64,000 bases of DNA from Bolinopsis microptera (taxonomy: Eukaryota > Ctenophora > Tentaculata > Lobata > Bolinopsidae), in NCBI RefSeq assembly GCF_026151205.1, contig NC_087075.1, positions 6,466,858 through 6,530,857 of the forward strand, in the 5' to 3' direction. Shown one piece after another: positions 28,501 to 35,838 of the stretch (the first letter of the stretch is position 1; each line of letters opens with the position of its first letter). The notes below the pieces were generated by a model. It saw only the letters and a program-made list of their open reading frames with translations, was not told the DNA's origin and made no database searches. A program made the position numbers and the translations under genes.

Positions 28501-31500
28501 TTGAAGCACCAGTTGTTGAAATCGAAACACCAGTTGTTGAAATCGAAGCACCAGCAGTAGAATTAGAGGTTGAAACACCAGTTGTTGAAATCGAAACACC
28601 AGTTGTTGAAATCGAAGCACCAGCAGTCGAATTAGAGGTTGAAACACCAGTTGTTGAAATCGAAGCACCAGCTGTTGAAGTAGAGGTTGAAACACCAGCG
28701 GTCGAATTAGAGGTGGAATCACCAGCTGTCGAGATAGAGACACCAGCCCTCGAAGTTGAAGTACCAACCGCAGAAGTCGAAGTAGAAACACTTAAAGTGG
28801 ACCTTGATGAAACATCAGCTGAGTTAGCAGCGGGTGCGATAGGAATTGCAGCTTCAGGTGCAATTGTTGCTGCTGCTTTGGAGGCTGCATCGACCTCAGA
28901 TATCGAAGTTGAAGTTGAAACACCTGCCTTACAAATAGAAGCGCCAGCTGTCGAATTGGAAGCACCATCAGTCGAGATTGAAACTCCAGATGTCGAAGTG
29001 GAAACACCATCTGTCGAATTGGAAGCACCATCAGTCGAGATTGAAACTCCACATGTCGAATTAGAAACAACTGTGGAGATTGAAACACCGTCTAAAGAAG
29101 TTGCCATTGGACTCACTGCAACTGCTGTCGTCAGTGATGCATTGAATAACGTCTTATCTGAGTCAATGGAGGCAGATATTACGATACCAGCTGTCCAAGT
29201 CGATACATCAGCTCCTGAAATCGAAACACCATCTGTCGAAGTTGAAGTAGAAACACCTAAAGTGGACCTTGATGATACCTCTGCTGAATTAGCAGCCGGT
29301 GCGATAGGAATTGCAGCTTCAGGTGTAATTGTTGCTGCTGCTTTGGAGGCTGCATCGACCTCAGATATTGAAATCGAAGTTGAAACACCAGCTGTCGAAG
29401 TAGAAACACCTGTCGTCGAAATCGAAGCACCTGCTGTTGAAGTAGAGATTGAAACACCAGCTGTCGAAATAGAAACACCAGCTGTTGAAATCGAAACACC
29501 AGCTGTTGAAATTGAAACACCTGCTTTTGAAGTCAAAACACCAGTTGTTGAAATCGAAACACCAGTTGTTGAAATCGAAACACCAGCTGTTGAAGTTGAA
29601 GCACCTGCTGTTGAGGTAGAGATTGAAACACCAGCTGTCGAAATAGAAACACCAGCTGTTGAAATCGAAACACCAGCTGTTGAAATTGAAACACCTGCTT
29701 TTGAAGTCGAAACACCAGTTGTTGAAATCGAAACACCAGTTGTTGAAATCAAAACACCAGCTGTTGAAGTTGAAGCACCTGCTGTTGAGGTAGAGATTGA
29801 AACACCAGCTGTCGAAATAGAAACACCAGCTGTCGAAATCGAAACACCAGCTGTTGAAATCGAAGCACCAGCAGTCGAATTAGAGGTTGAAGCACCAGTT
29901 GTTGAAATCGAAACACCAGCTGTTGAAATCGAAGCACCAGCAGTCGACTTAGAGGTTGAAGCACCAGTGGTTGAATTAGAGGTCGAAACACCTGCTTTCG
30001 AAGTGGAAACACCAGCGTTTGAAATTGAAACACCAGCTTTTGAAATTGAAACACCAGAATTGACGTCTTATCCTGCAGCTGCTACTGATATTGTTGTGGA
30101 CACTCCAGAAGCAGTTATAGAACTGCCAGATATGGAAGTGGAGGTTGAAACGCCGGAAGTCAGCTTAGAGATTAAAACACCAGTTGTTGAAATCGAAACA
30201 CCAGCTGTTGAAATTGAAACACCAGCTGTTAAAATTGAGACACCAACACTCGTCGTGGACACTCCAGAAGCAGTTATAGAACTGCCAGAAATCGAGCCAG
30301 AAGTCGAACTTGAGGTACCGGAAGTCGAAGTTAAAGTCGCAGCAGATGTCGACGTTCCAGAGGTTGAGATCCCTGTTGCTGCAGCGGTTAATGTCACAAC
30401 CGAAGTTGAAGTTCCTTCAGCTTCAGATGTTAGTTTATCAGGAGGAGAAGGCGATGTAGAATCTTTACCTCCAATCGATGTTACTTTCGCCCTTGAAGGT
30501 GAATACAAATCAGACGGCGAGATGGTTATCCCGGCAATCAAAAATGATCCTATATATAGTGTGTCAACTAAACAGAGGAAATTATCTGTGAGCAGTTCCG
30601 GAGGATCCAGTTCCAAAAAGAGAGTTTCTGTAGCGGCAAGTTCAGGTACCGGCACTGGTAAGTCTATGAAGTCAATAGGAAGCAGCTTCATATCCGGTGG
30701 TGACGAAATCAGCTCCCTGGCAGATGTAAGGATCAGTCACTACTTCCCCTCTATTGATTCTAGATTGGTACTACTCTTGGCGAATATGGATTCTACAAGC
30801 CAAGATTTCGAAACTTCGAAAGAGCAATTTAGAAAGTTCATTGCTAAGAGCGATATCGACTACAGGTGATGATGTTTTTCTTGTTCTTTAGATCTGATTT
30901 TAAGAATTAGTGTTAATAAATTTGACTGATCAAATATTGATTCATTCATTAAACATTTGAATTTGCATCAGATGCACATTTTTACCTGGAATATATTATT
31001 TGCATCACTTAATTTTACATTTATGTTCCAGGTCTGTGAGTTTCCTGAAATGTTGTCAGCTAATGCGCGTGTCTCTTACTGCTGCCAATTTTAAGATTAT
31101 TGGAGCCGGCGAGCACGTTATGTTCGACGACTTACCTTATAAGCTAAAACGAGGCATCTCCAAACTTACCTTGAAAAAGAAGAAGTCAAGCAAGAAAATA
31201 GAAACTATAGATCCTCTCCTGGCTCAGCTTTCAGCAAAAAGTGCCAGCTTGAAAAAAGCAAATACTGCTGATCAACCTCTGTCTAAAAAGCAGATGCAAC
31301 GTCAGAAAGAATTGGGTAACGCCGCCATCAACCTTTACACAGAAGTGATCCAATGTTACCAGAACTACAAAACCATGATGCAGACTGCACAGAGCTGGGA
31401 AGGTGCAAAGTTGGAGCCCAGGTATGGAGACAGTATGGATTATATGCAGGAGGAGGTCATGATGGCTACAATGATTCTCACCGGACAGTGCTCACCGGAT

Positions 31501-31503
31501 TAG
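5303..31503 (+). CDS. Tandem CH-domain (filamin-type ABD) protein with long acidic P/E/V repeat
   Basis: Fourteen exons fit in phase: 5303-5374, 6545-6679, 6880-6946, 7485-7567, 9395-9504, 9696-9733, 18348-18476, 18614-18718, 18868-19082, 20174-20343, 26954-27045, 27369-27485, 27661-30865 and 31032-31503. Together they are 5010 nt, about 1669 residues. CH1 covers residues about 8-120 (WLNIQKRSYTNW, EKLILGLMWQLVQHF). CH2 covers about 165-285 (NFKSDWKDGEALCALVD, LGIPQLIEPEDF), closest in pattern to filamin and alpha-actinin actin-binding domains. A Glu-rich helix follows (about 320-375), then acidic P/E/V repeats (about 445-1512) and a basic-to-helical C-terminal domain (1513-1669). Known of the family: paired CH domains bind F-actin. 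Inferred: an actin-anchored flexible linker. The start is uncertain: ATG 5303 follows an in-frame stop at 5255, but AAACAG at 5264-5269 could be an acceptor. AATAAA lies at 32011. Confidence 0.75.
5375..5466. repeat. 9-bp tandem repeat abutting splice donor
   Basis: About ten copies of TATTTGAGA or variants start within a few bases of the exon 1 donor (GAG|GTGAAA) of the CH gene. Translating through it gives an artefactual LRYLRY run. Confidence 0.85.
5486..6544. other. Intron 1 of the CH gene
   Basis: No coding signal. Short open frames lack family resemblance. Confidence 0.5.
6775..6832. repeat. 18-bp repeat, three copies
   Basis: The unit is TTTGTAGATATTTATAAC, repeated head to tail in intron 2 of the CH gene. 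Confidence 0.8.
7141..7285. repeat. E-box minisatellite (GCTACCCACGT)
   Basis: An 11-bp unit GCTACCCACGT occurs in short runs, separated by a repeated CTGTCGAGATCACAAGTAGT spacer. Every junction recreates CACGTG. Confidence 0.8.
7568..9394. other. Intron 4 of the CH gene with simple repeats
   Basis: Apart from the 8-bp array at 8035-8292, it holds a poly-C run (about 8453-8474) and an (AG)n tract (about 8871-8895). No exon-like segment is recognised. Confidence 0.5.
8035..8292. repeat. 8-bp TTTGATAG tandem array
   Basis: About thirty copies of TTTGATAG with a few GTTGATAG variants. Because 8 is not a multiple of 3 and the unit has no stop on the minus strand, a 94-codon repetitive open frame appears that should not be taken as a gene. 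Confidence 0.95.
9975..17829 (-). CDS. Acid lipase (gastric/lysosomal lipase family), nested in CH-gene intron
   Basis: Seven minus-strand exons join in phase: 17604-17829, 16436-16539, 12160-12297, 11734-11970, 11216-11331, 10779-10993 and 9975-10165, about 408 residues against about 400 for LIPF and LIPA. The start MYRLLCFLSVLCFVDVQG is a signal peptide. Family blocks in order: DGYILQIFRV, PVVFLQHGLTSSSD, RGNIYSLNH, FWDFSFQEMAEIDLPA, YVGHSQGTEMGF, FDYGSEKAN and GMDAPERVF. The predicted triad is intact: Ser169 in GHSQG, Asp343 in GGNDWL and His373 in YNHDDY. Family members hydrolyse triacylglycerols or cholesteryl esters in acidic compartments or the gut lumen. Anomalies: the conserved DVWLGNSRGN block is broken by a transposon end at exon 3, and the exon 5 donor (GTTTAA) is weak. 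The whole gene sits inside the 9734-18347 intron on the opposite strand. Confidence 0.85.
10496..10812. repeat. Triplicated lipase exon 6 end with TCACGTGA spacer repeats
   Basis: The 3' end of lipase exon 6 plus its donor (plus-strand start about CACTTTCCACTGACCTAGCC) occurs three times, near 10496, 10619 and 10763. The spacers are runs of the 17-bp unit ATAATAAGAGTCACGTG. The copy at about 10763 is continuous with the exon; the others are partial duplicates each carrying the donor site. The exon 7 acceptor region (about 10176) contains a related TAATAAGAGTCACG, a possible source of the spacer. Confidence 0.85.
12160..12297 (-). CDS. Lipase exon 3, 5' part replaced by transposon end
   Basis: The exon reads HARGNIYSLNHTTLTTND and continues to VEHVLK before a good donor (AAG|GTGAGA). 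Relatives have G[YF]DVW[LM]GN before the RGN. Here that block is missing and the sequence runs straight into an inverted-repeat end starting GACTGAATCCCTAC at 12296. The only upstream acceptor-like AG within reach is GATTCAG inside that repeat. Using it keeps phase 0 but gives SYNH in place of about eight conserved residues. Confidence 0.65.
12296..14675. mobile_element. MULE-like DNA transposon with FLYWCH gene
   Basis: Inverted ends of about 33 bp match at 12296-12329 and 14643-14675 (GTAGGGATTCAGTC at the outer right edge) with a few mismatches. A further subterminal segment (TAGTGATTTAGTC to CTCAATCCCTACCA) is directly repeated at about 12347-12404 and 14578-14635. The transposase-like gene lies inside. 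The left half (12634-13610) is full of GC-rich palindromes, including an ATAACCCC/GGGGTTAT stem (about 12742-12776) and inverted CCCGGAGGGGTTTATAA copies (about 12811 and 13561). Right-hand repeat units continue to about 14700, so the exact edge and target duplication are unclear. Confidence 0.6.
13610..14365 (+). CDS. FLYWCH/MULE transposase-like protein, internally deleted
   Basis: A 251-codon frame. Residues 8-58 match the start of a FLYWCH zinc finger (GRKKGSHNVLYDGHLYHLNR, then YWKCNKCKSR with both Cys). The final H.H of the finger and the stretch up to the first catalytic Asp of a MULE DDE domain are absent. At about residue 61 it jumps to the middle of the domain (SVLVDYEIAIRNAV, then LRGCWFHFKQSLWRH, the classic C.FH..Q block). 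The C-terminal NIAEGWNSGF is also family-like. It is probably inactive or a co-opted fragment. It is more GC-rich than its surroundings. Confidence 0.75.
   Translation: MSSSSIEFIPGRKKGSHNVLYDGHLYHLNRKREDKTYWKCNKCKSRLILVLNELDSYGPFYPQSVLVDYEIAIRNAVSNVWPGTTLRGCWFHFKQSLWRHLQSEGLAADYYAWRLLKPSLPAEMSAFARYFESTWIGTTSTPPLFRHDSWNHHEAAQMLLPRSSNIAEGWNSGFASLVNCHNPSIWKFLECIKREQALTDVKITNILTRKAFKRAAKWEKFDLEMQRMVDDYDNFGDVTEFLKAVGSKILG
14701..16087. other. Intron 2 of the lipase gene, nothing recognised
   Basis: Two loosely repeated segments containing CATCTTCCCCAACATGAT (about 14982) and CATCTGTCCCCAACATGAT (about 15150) suggest an old direct duplication of about 165 bp. No gene seen. Confidence 0.45.
16088..16214. 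mobile_element. Small MITE with perfect 22-bp inverted ends
   Basis: Arms starting TTACCTTACAAGACATA at 16088-16109 and their exact complement at 16193-16214 enclose 83 bp rich in CGCC/GGCG and TTTTCGG. No target duplication is obvious. It lies in lipase intron 2 and would fold into a long hairpin if transcribed. Confidence 0.75.
16540..17603. other. Intron 1 of the lipase gene
   Basis: Contains a GCACTGTAACT 11-bp repeat of about six copies near 17468-17536. Nothing else recognised. Confidence 0.5.
18348..19082 (+). CDS. CH2-coding exons 7-9 of the tandem CH gene
   Basis: Exons 18348-18476, 18614-18718 and 18868-19082 give NRRMAPRGVEVHNFKSDWKD, ALCALVDYNVKGIYDL, AYKFLGIPQLIEPEDF and DEQTMSMYLSCF, the ordered blocks of a type-2 CH domain (filamin: F..DW.DG..L.ALVD, LGIP..I.PE, DE.S.MTYLS.F). 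The split codon across the 8.6-kb intron (exon 6 ends in phase 1; exon 7 supplies two bases) yields EIKKQIIADMNRR, which links the domain to CH1. Confidence 0.85.
19083..20173. other. Intron 9 of the CH gene
   Basis: Holds a 12-bp ACACCTCTGTAA-type repeat (about 19378-19441) and a GTAATTCTGTAAAC repeat (about 19638-19690). No exon recognised. Confidence 0.5.
20174..20343 (+). CDS. Coiled-coil exon 10 of the CH gene
   Basis: The frame reads ILKPEIKVLQEEEEKVQKEN followed by MSALTATQQHVQKLLHHL. It ends GCC AG|GTGAGG in phase 2, which joins both downstream cassettes (26954 and 38360 each begin with the completing A). The acceptor chosen (TTAAAAAAAG) fits phase 0 from exon 9 but is not strong. 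The exon could start a little later, and another small exon may precede it. Confidence 0.6.
20344..21492. other. Intron 10 of the CH gene, first part
   Basis: No gene recognised. A 110-codon minus frame at 21075-21407, with Ser/Asn/Thr-rich C-terminal half, has no family resemblance. Confidence 0.4.
21493..21880. repeat. Tandem duplication of about 190 bp
   Basis: ATAACGATAAAACTCT begins both units (21493 and 21692). They stay nearly identical through CATCATGAGGTCTCAGAT to GTTATAGG, so the duplication is recent. Confidence 0.9.
22938..23543. mobile_element. hAT-type MITE (outer copy), interrupted
   Basis: Begins CAGTGGTGTAACGTTGCC and ends GGCGCCACTG. Left half 22938-23057 and right half 23345-23543 are the two parts of one copy, split by an inserted copy of the same family. 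Internal sequence contains many GGCGCC motifs and long C runs (about 22971-22995 and 23505-23528). No clear target duplication is seen for this outer copy. Confidence 0.7.
23058..23344. mobile_element. hAT-type MITE (inner copy) with 8-bp target duplication
   Basis: Ends CAGTGGCGTAACG and CGTTACGCCACTG are exact inverted repeats. ATTCGGCG flanks the element on both sides (23050-23057 and 23345-23352), the 8-bp duplication expected of hAT transposition. There is no coding capacity. Confidence 0.9.
23544..26260. other. Intron 10 of the CH gene, distal part
   Basis: Contains (CCACGTGA)n near 23735-23785. At about 25241-25320 and 26000-26045 a 21-bp unit joins TGACGTCA-like and CACGTG palindromes (GTTATGACGTCACGTACCAC), with GCAGAGTGTAGTTCAGTG direct repeats near 25985 and 26065. 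A 59-bp segment at 25750-25808 (GCCTTGTTTTGCTTG-like) recurs near 37720-37778, upstream of the second cassette, indicating that the duplication began at least this far 5'. No exon is recognised. Confidence 0.5.
26283..26632. repeat. 10-bp minisatellite ACRTCACCTC
   Basis: About 34 copies alternating ACGTCACCTC and ACATCACCTC with some CATCTC variants. Confidence 0.95.
26954..27045 (+). CDS. Cassette 1 exon A of the CH gene
   Basis: Between TTGCAG and G|GTAAG it encodes SNSTDSSIDEGIGAELTDAS and SKLSPG, a Ser/Asp-rich linker. Enters in phase 2 and leaves in phase 1. The paralogue is 38360-38457. Confidence 0.7.
27369..27485 (+). CDS. Cassette 1 exon B of the CH gene
   Basis: Encodes SVELSEDVIGKVSLEASLPS then PDLDDTIQAPETETPT. 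The donor is ACAA|GTACAT. It is nearly the same as 39365-39481, where the donor is G|GTACGT. The last residues already introduce the ETPT repeat theme. Confidence 0.75.
27661..30865 (+). CDS. Cassette 1 repeat exon: acidic P/E/V rod
   Basis: One 3.2-kb exon. Most of it is built from 7-residue PAVEIET and 9-residue PAVELEVET units in which hydrophobic and acidic residues alternate between prolines, giving a very acidic, Lys-poor chain. Two copies of a hydrophobic Ala/Gly block (AAGAIGIAASGAIVAAALEA at about 28820-28885, and a near-copy at about 29285-29350) interrupt the repeats. The last 130 codons leave the pattern: a Ser/Gly/Lys-rich stretch (KQRKLSVSSSGGSSSKKR), then a helical end (QDFETSKEQFRKFIAKSDID). 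The donor is AG|GTGATG. The repeat recalls AHNAK beta-strand repeats or titin PEVK; orthology to either is not implied. Confidence 0.85.
31032..31503 (+). CDS. Cassette 1 terminal exon: conserved C-terminal domain
   Basis: Begins by completing AG|G (Arg), then SVSFLKCCQLMRVSLTAANF, a basic KKKKSSKK stretch and a helical C-terminus (KELGNAAINLYTEVIQCYQN through MTG-like ILTGQCSPD stop). I do not recognise the domain. Its last 204 nt differ from the second cassette at five positions, all synonymous. Confidence 0.8.
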
Positions 31504-33847
31504 ATAGTATTTTGCTGATATTTTAGTTTACTGGAGGTTTCTTTATAGTGCATTCTTCTGTTGTTAGACATACACTGACCAGTGACCTTGATGAAAATTA
31601 TGCAGAACGTCTAGTATTTAAGTAAGATTAGGTTGTAGGTACTTTTTTCAGTGTGAGAAAAATACAAATGCATTGTCATTAAGAACTGACCGCATTGCTA
31701 GTGCCGCCTATAACCCTGTGTTATACCATATTGATAAAAGATTAGGATATTTTTAGATAATTTTTAACCTTCTTAACGAACTTTTTAAGATTGAATACGT
31801 TAAAATGGAAGTAACGGTTCTTGATCAGATTTCTTTTTGACGATTTCAGACATTCTTATAATCATTGTAACTACTTAAACTCTTATGTAATTTTCAGATA
31901 AAGCTTACTTTGCTTAAGTAAGGAGATTTAATTTTAAGGATATTGATTGAATCATTTCACATGTGATTCTTTCATCAAACTGTAACAAGCATGAGGTTAT
32001 TGTAACTTTAAATAAACTTGTGCGTGTGTTAAATGAGATAAGAGGAAAATATTTGCAGAAATCTAAATTGAACAAGCAGGTTCCATTTCCGATGGTCTTT
32101 GATTCTTCGACACTCTACATAAAACCAGATAGTGATTAATCTTTAAAAGATATAGGACTAGAATTTCTGTCTTTTAACGGTGATAGTTTGGACTACACAT
32201 TTTTGGATGCTATTTTCTTTGGTGAATTTAGTCGCCAGACTGCGTAAAAAAGAGTGAAACAATTTTCATTGTAATCATAATGTTAAGGGTTAATGTTTGG
32301 ATTTGAACACATTTTTTGATCGAAAAATCTAAATTTTATTTTAAGAATATAGTACGGATTGAGTTTGACAATTGACATCAAATACAGAATGATTTTTAAT
32401 CATGCATTGCATTAAACATTATCAATAAGAGTTAACAAAGAAGCTTTTTGTTTGTTCTATTTGAATTTCACCCATGAGTGAGTTGGAATGAAATGAACCT
32501 AATACATAATAAAAAGTGCTATACTACTAATTCGCTCGCCCAATTACATTTTAAAGTATTGTGAAATGAGGGCCCTAAGGGTATAAAAGTTGTGTAATTC
32601 GATGTATTTTACGCTGGTTCCGAATCAAATCCATAACATAGCTGGTTTAATTAAAAACAACGCTTGGCCCCGATACGTCTATGAGGAGTAATCATGGGCA
32701 AAAACTGTCTTGGTCACCAGTCACGCGACATGTTAATAAAATTAAAACACAAGCTCGATCGTTTAGATAGAGTTAGGGTTATGATTTAATTAGCTTAGGG
32801 TTATGATTTAATTAGCTTCGGGGTTGTGGTTAAGACATTAGTTCCGTTCCGCTGCAAAACAGTTATATTTATAACCCAGGTAACGTAATAGTTTTTGGGC
32901 GAGCGGAATTATACGAGGCATTACATTACGGATAAAAATCAAATGCTGATCTCGAGTAATACCAAAATAATATCGTAGTCCATATATATTATATATAATA
33001 ATATTAATAAGAGAACACCTTTGTTATATGTCCGATCTTCTTATAATTATATTGTAATTGAGCAACCCTTGAGCTCTCTGTGCATCAACAACCATCCCGG
33101 TTCCACTTAAAATAGATAGATTTTTAAAATTTTAACGCAGGGCCGGCCCTGGGCCTGAGTTCCCTATCCGCATCCTGTATGTTAACGGGTGATACTCGTA
33201 AAATATCTGTTCCATATATTGGACCGTCGACGAGTCCAACTCGGCGCGCGTCCTGGTAGGTTGTAAACCTACAACCTGTATGGGGACCCCATTGTAAGTA
33301 TCCCAGGCCCGGAGCTATGCTAAGTTAAAGTCCATATTAAATCATGGAACTTTCCAGTATTAGCCACAATAATCCAGACAGGACTTACAGTTATTTTCCA
33401 GCCCTGCTTTTAGTCGGCTTTCTCTTTGGTAATGGATGTTTCGGCAACCCCGTACGGTGAATTGTAATACTAATGTTACACATTGCACCAGTCCAGCGGA
33501 GCGCCACGAAGCTCATTAAAACATCCCCAGTGCAAACCCCAATTACCAGCAGTATTAAGAAAGCCGGCTTGAGCCTGATGCTAATTCACCTTAGCCAATC
33601 AGATCACGCTAACAGCCCTCCTAGAACTGGTCCCAGAAACTCGTTGACAGAAATTTCGATTTGAAAAGTTTTGACAAACAAATTTCCTGGGAACAGGGCA
33701 AGCCACTGTTGCCACTTCAAGGCACAAATCTGCTAAAAGATTTCAACACAAATTATAAGGCCTGTGAAGTCTAGAATCCAAAATTCCGGTCCTCCCCGGA
33801 ATCAGAGAGTTTTGACTCAGTAGCCGACGGACAGTTTTAATTCGGAG
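31504..33847. other. 3' UTR of the CH gene and intergenic DNA
   Basis: A polyadenylation signal AATAAA lies at 32011-32016, about 0.5 kb after the stop. Beyond it is AT-rich non-coding sequence. Around 33140-33340 is a GC-rich patch with palindromic GGCCGGCC and TAGGTTGTAAACCTACAACC, probably transposon debris. Confidence 0.5.
32011..32016 (+). terminator. Polyadenylation signal AATAAA, cassette 1
   Basis: Canonical hexamer in the 3' flank of the first cassette, the first plausible signal after the stop. Its presence supports a transcript ending before the second cassette. Confidence 0.5.
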
Positions 33848-35838
33848 GATTTTATTCACCTTCTCATCACGATTTGGACGTTTCCCCGTCACAGTTATGG
33901 TAACTCAGCGTCCTAAGCTGGAACCATAACTTATAACTTTTAAAAATCATCCCCTTATTATATCCCCTTATTATATCCATTTTATGGTTTATCTACCTAG
34001 ATCTTCCAATTGCTAGGTAATAAACCCCAAAAGTCTAAGCCTCATCATCCTCATCCTTTACTCACCAGTATGTCGTAAATTATTACTTGTTTAGTGATTT
34101 TATCCACCTCACAATTCCTTCCGGACGTTTCCCCGTCACAGTTATGGTAACTCAGCGTCCCAAGCTGGAACCATAACTTATAACTTTTAAAAATCATCCC
34201 CTTATCACCAGTTCAGTAATAGCACATTCACATTTGCTGCTGATTTGTTGCTCTCTTATCGCAAGGCTTATCTCTACTGTTATCACGACACCGCTCAGCC
34301 TGTCGCTCGTCTTGTATTGTGTAACTTAAACTGTAATCATGGAAAAGATGGACTTGGAAAGTATTAACTACAGGTGGGATGAGATTTATTCTTGGAGCAA
34401 AGAGCAGTTGCGGAACTTTGGCAAACCGTACGGAAAGATGACGGACATAGCAGATCCGAAGTTTGCGAAATCAGTGAATAAGCCAGAACTTGTTGGCATT
34501 TGTAGTCGGTCTTATGAGTACATTGGCTATTTAATGGAAACTGTGGAGTCGTACCGAAATTGCTGCACAACTCTTCAGGCAAAGTTGATTCAGAACCAGG
34601 AAACTCTCATCAGCGTTCAGCAGGAGCTCTCTCAGTGTCAGTCCGAGAAACTGGAATCTATGAAGAAAATCGTGGAAACCTCAGTCGCTGATTCAGTTAA
34701 AGAGGAGATTAAGACTTACAGCGCAATTGTCAGCAATTCACAGACGGTAACTGCCCCAGTTATCTGCCCAGAAGCCCTAAAAAATGTTGTGAAGACCGTA
34801 GTCGCAGAAGAGGACCGTAGTCGAAATCTTCTTGTTTTCGGTTTGCCGGAGGAGGAGCAGGAAGAGTTAGAGGTAAGAATCGGCGAGGTTTTAGAGGAAA
34901 TAGGGCAGAAACCGAAGGTGGAAGTAGAGCGACTCGGCAAGAAGAAAACTTCTACCTGTACTCGCCCAGTGAAAGTCTGCCTGACCAGCTCCTTGATCGT
35001 ACATCAAATCTTAGCAAACGCTCGGAAATTGCGACAATCAGCCAAGTTTAAGACTGTGTTTTTGAGCCCTGACAGATCACTGGAGCAGCGGGAAGCCCGA
35101 AAGGAGCTGATTGCCAGCATGAGAGCTAAAGCTTTAGCGGAGCCGGACAAAAAGTTTTACATTAAGGAGGGACAGATATTCAGCTGTAGTCGCAATTGAG
35201 TGTATTTATCAGTACATGTGTGATAATGCTTGTTTTTCAGTGTGAGTGAAATTTTTAGTTAGTGCTAAGCGGGTGCCTACTAGGCTTTTAACTTTCTATA
35301 CAGGACTGGATAGTCTTCAGACTGTTTTAAAGCTTATTTTTAGTGCAAGAGTTGGTTGCTAGGCATTGCATTTATCTAAGCAGCGCCTGTATTCAATAAT
35401 TAATGAAATCTTATTAGCGGATTTAGGTATATAATTATTGTATATATTATTGTATGTATAAATTCTTGAGTAAACATTAACCAGTAAACAAAGCTGGTTC
35501 CCAATCATCCATTTTATGGTTTATCTACCTAGACCTTCCAATTGCTAGGTAATAAACCCCAAAAGTCTAAGCCTCATCATCCTCATCCTTTACTCACCAG
35601 TATGTTGTAAATTATTACTTGTTTAGTGATTTTATCCACCTCACAATTCCTTCCGGACGTTGCCCCGTCACAGTTATGGTAACTCAGCGTCCCAAGCTGG
35701 AACCATAACTTATAACTTTTAAAAGTCATCCCCTTATCCATTTTATGGTTTATCTACCTAGATCTTCCAATTGCTAGGTAATAAACCCCAAAAGTCTAAG
35801 CCTCACCATCTCCATCCTTAATCACAAGCATGTTATAA
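33848..35838 (+). mobile_element. Retroelement with ORF1p-like gene between 229-bp direct repeats
   Basis: A 229-bp unit starting CCATTTTATGGTTTATCTAC and ending ATCATCCCCTTAT occurs complete at 33977-34205 and 35509-35737. A partial 3' piece lies before the first (about 33848-33965) and a partial 5' piece after the second (about 35738-35838). Each unit contains a stable GGACG/CGTCC stem enclosing an AGTTA-TGG-TAACT hairpin. The only gene inside is ORF1p-like. The pattern of partial-full-gene-full-partial is like a slice of a tandem or circular array, or the pseudo-LTRs of some non-LTR and Penelope-like elements. No reverse transcriptase is present. Confidence 0.65.
34339..35199 (+). CDS. LINE ORF1p-like RNA-binding protein
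   Basis: A 286-residue intact frame. Residues 1-150 are helical with a coiled-coil stretch (about 85-130, QETLISVQQELSQCQSEKLE). Residues 160-230 resemble the RRM-like domain of non-LTR ORF1 proteins (SRNLLVFGLPEEEQEELEVR). Residues 230-286 resemble the C-terminal domain (RPVKVCLTSS, FKTVFLSPDRSLEQREARKE). Such proteins coat retrotransposon RNA as trimers. No second ORF follows before the downstream repeat, so movement would depend on a partner element. Confidence 0.65.
   Translation: MEKMDLESINYRWDEIYSWSKEQLRNFGKPYGKMTDIADPKFAKSVNKPELVGICSRSYEYIGYLMETVESYRNCCTTLQAKLIQNQETLISVQQELSQCQSEKLESMKKIVETSVADSVKEEIKTYSAIVSNSQTVTAPVICPEALKNVVKTVVAEEDRSRNLLVFGLPEEEQEELEVRIGEVLEEIGQKPKVEVERLGKKKTSTCTRPVKVCLTSSLIVHQILANARKLRQSAKFKTVFLSPDRSLEQREARKELIASMRAKALAEPDKKFYIKEGQIFSCSRN

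Noticed and set aside
27929-29752. 607-codon minus-strand open frame rich in Ser/Thr
   Set aside because: It is the antisense of the PAVEIET repeat; the codon pattern has no stops in this frame, so length is not evidence of coding.
34119-34165. GGACG...GGGGAAACGTCC on the minus strand of the 229-bp repeat, suggesting a hammerhead
   Set aside because: The CUGANGA core is not present (CTGAGTT instead), so only a conserved stem-hairpin is claimed.
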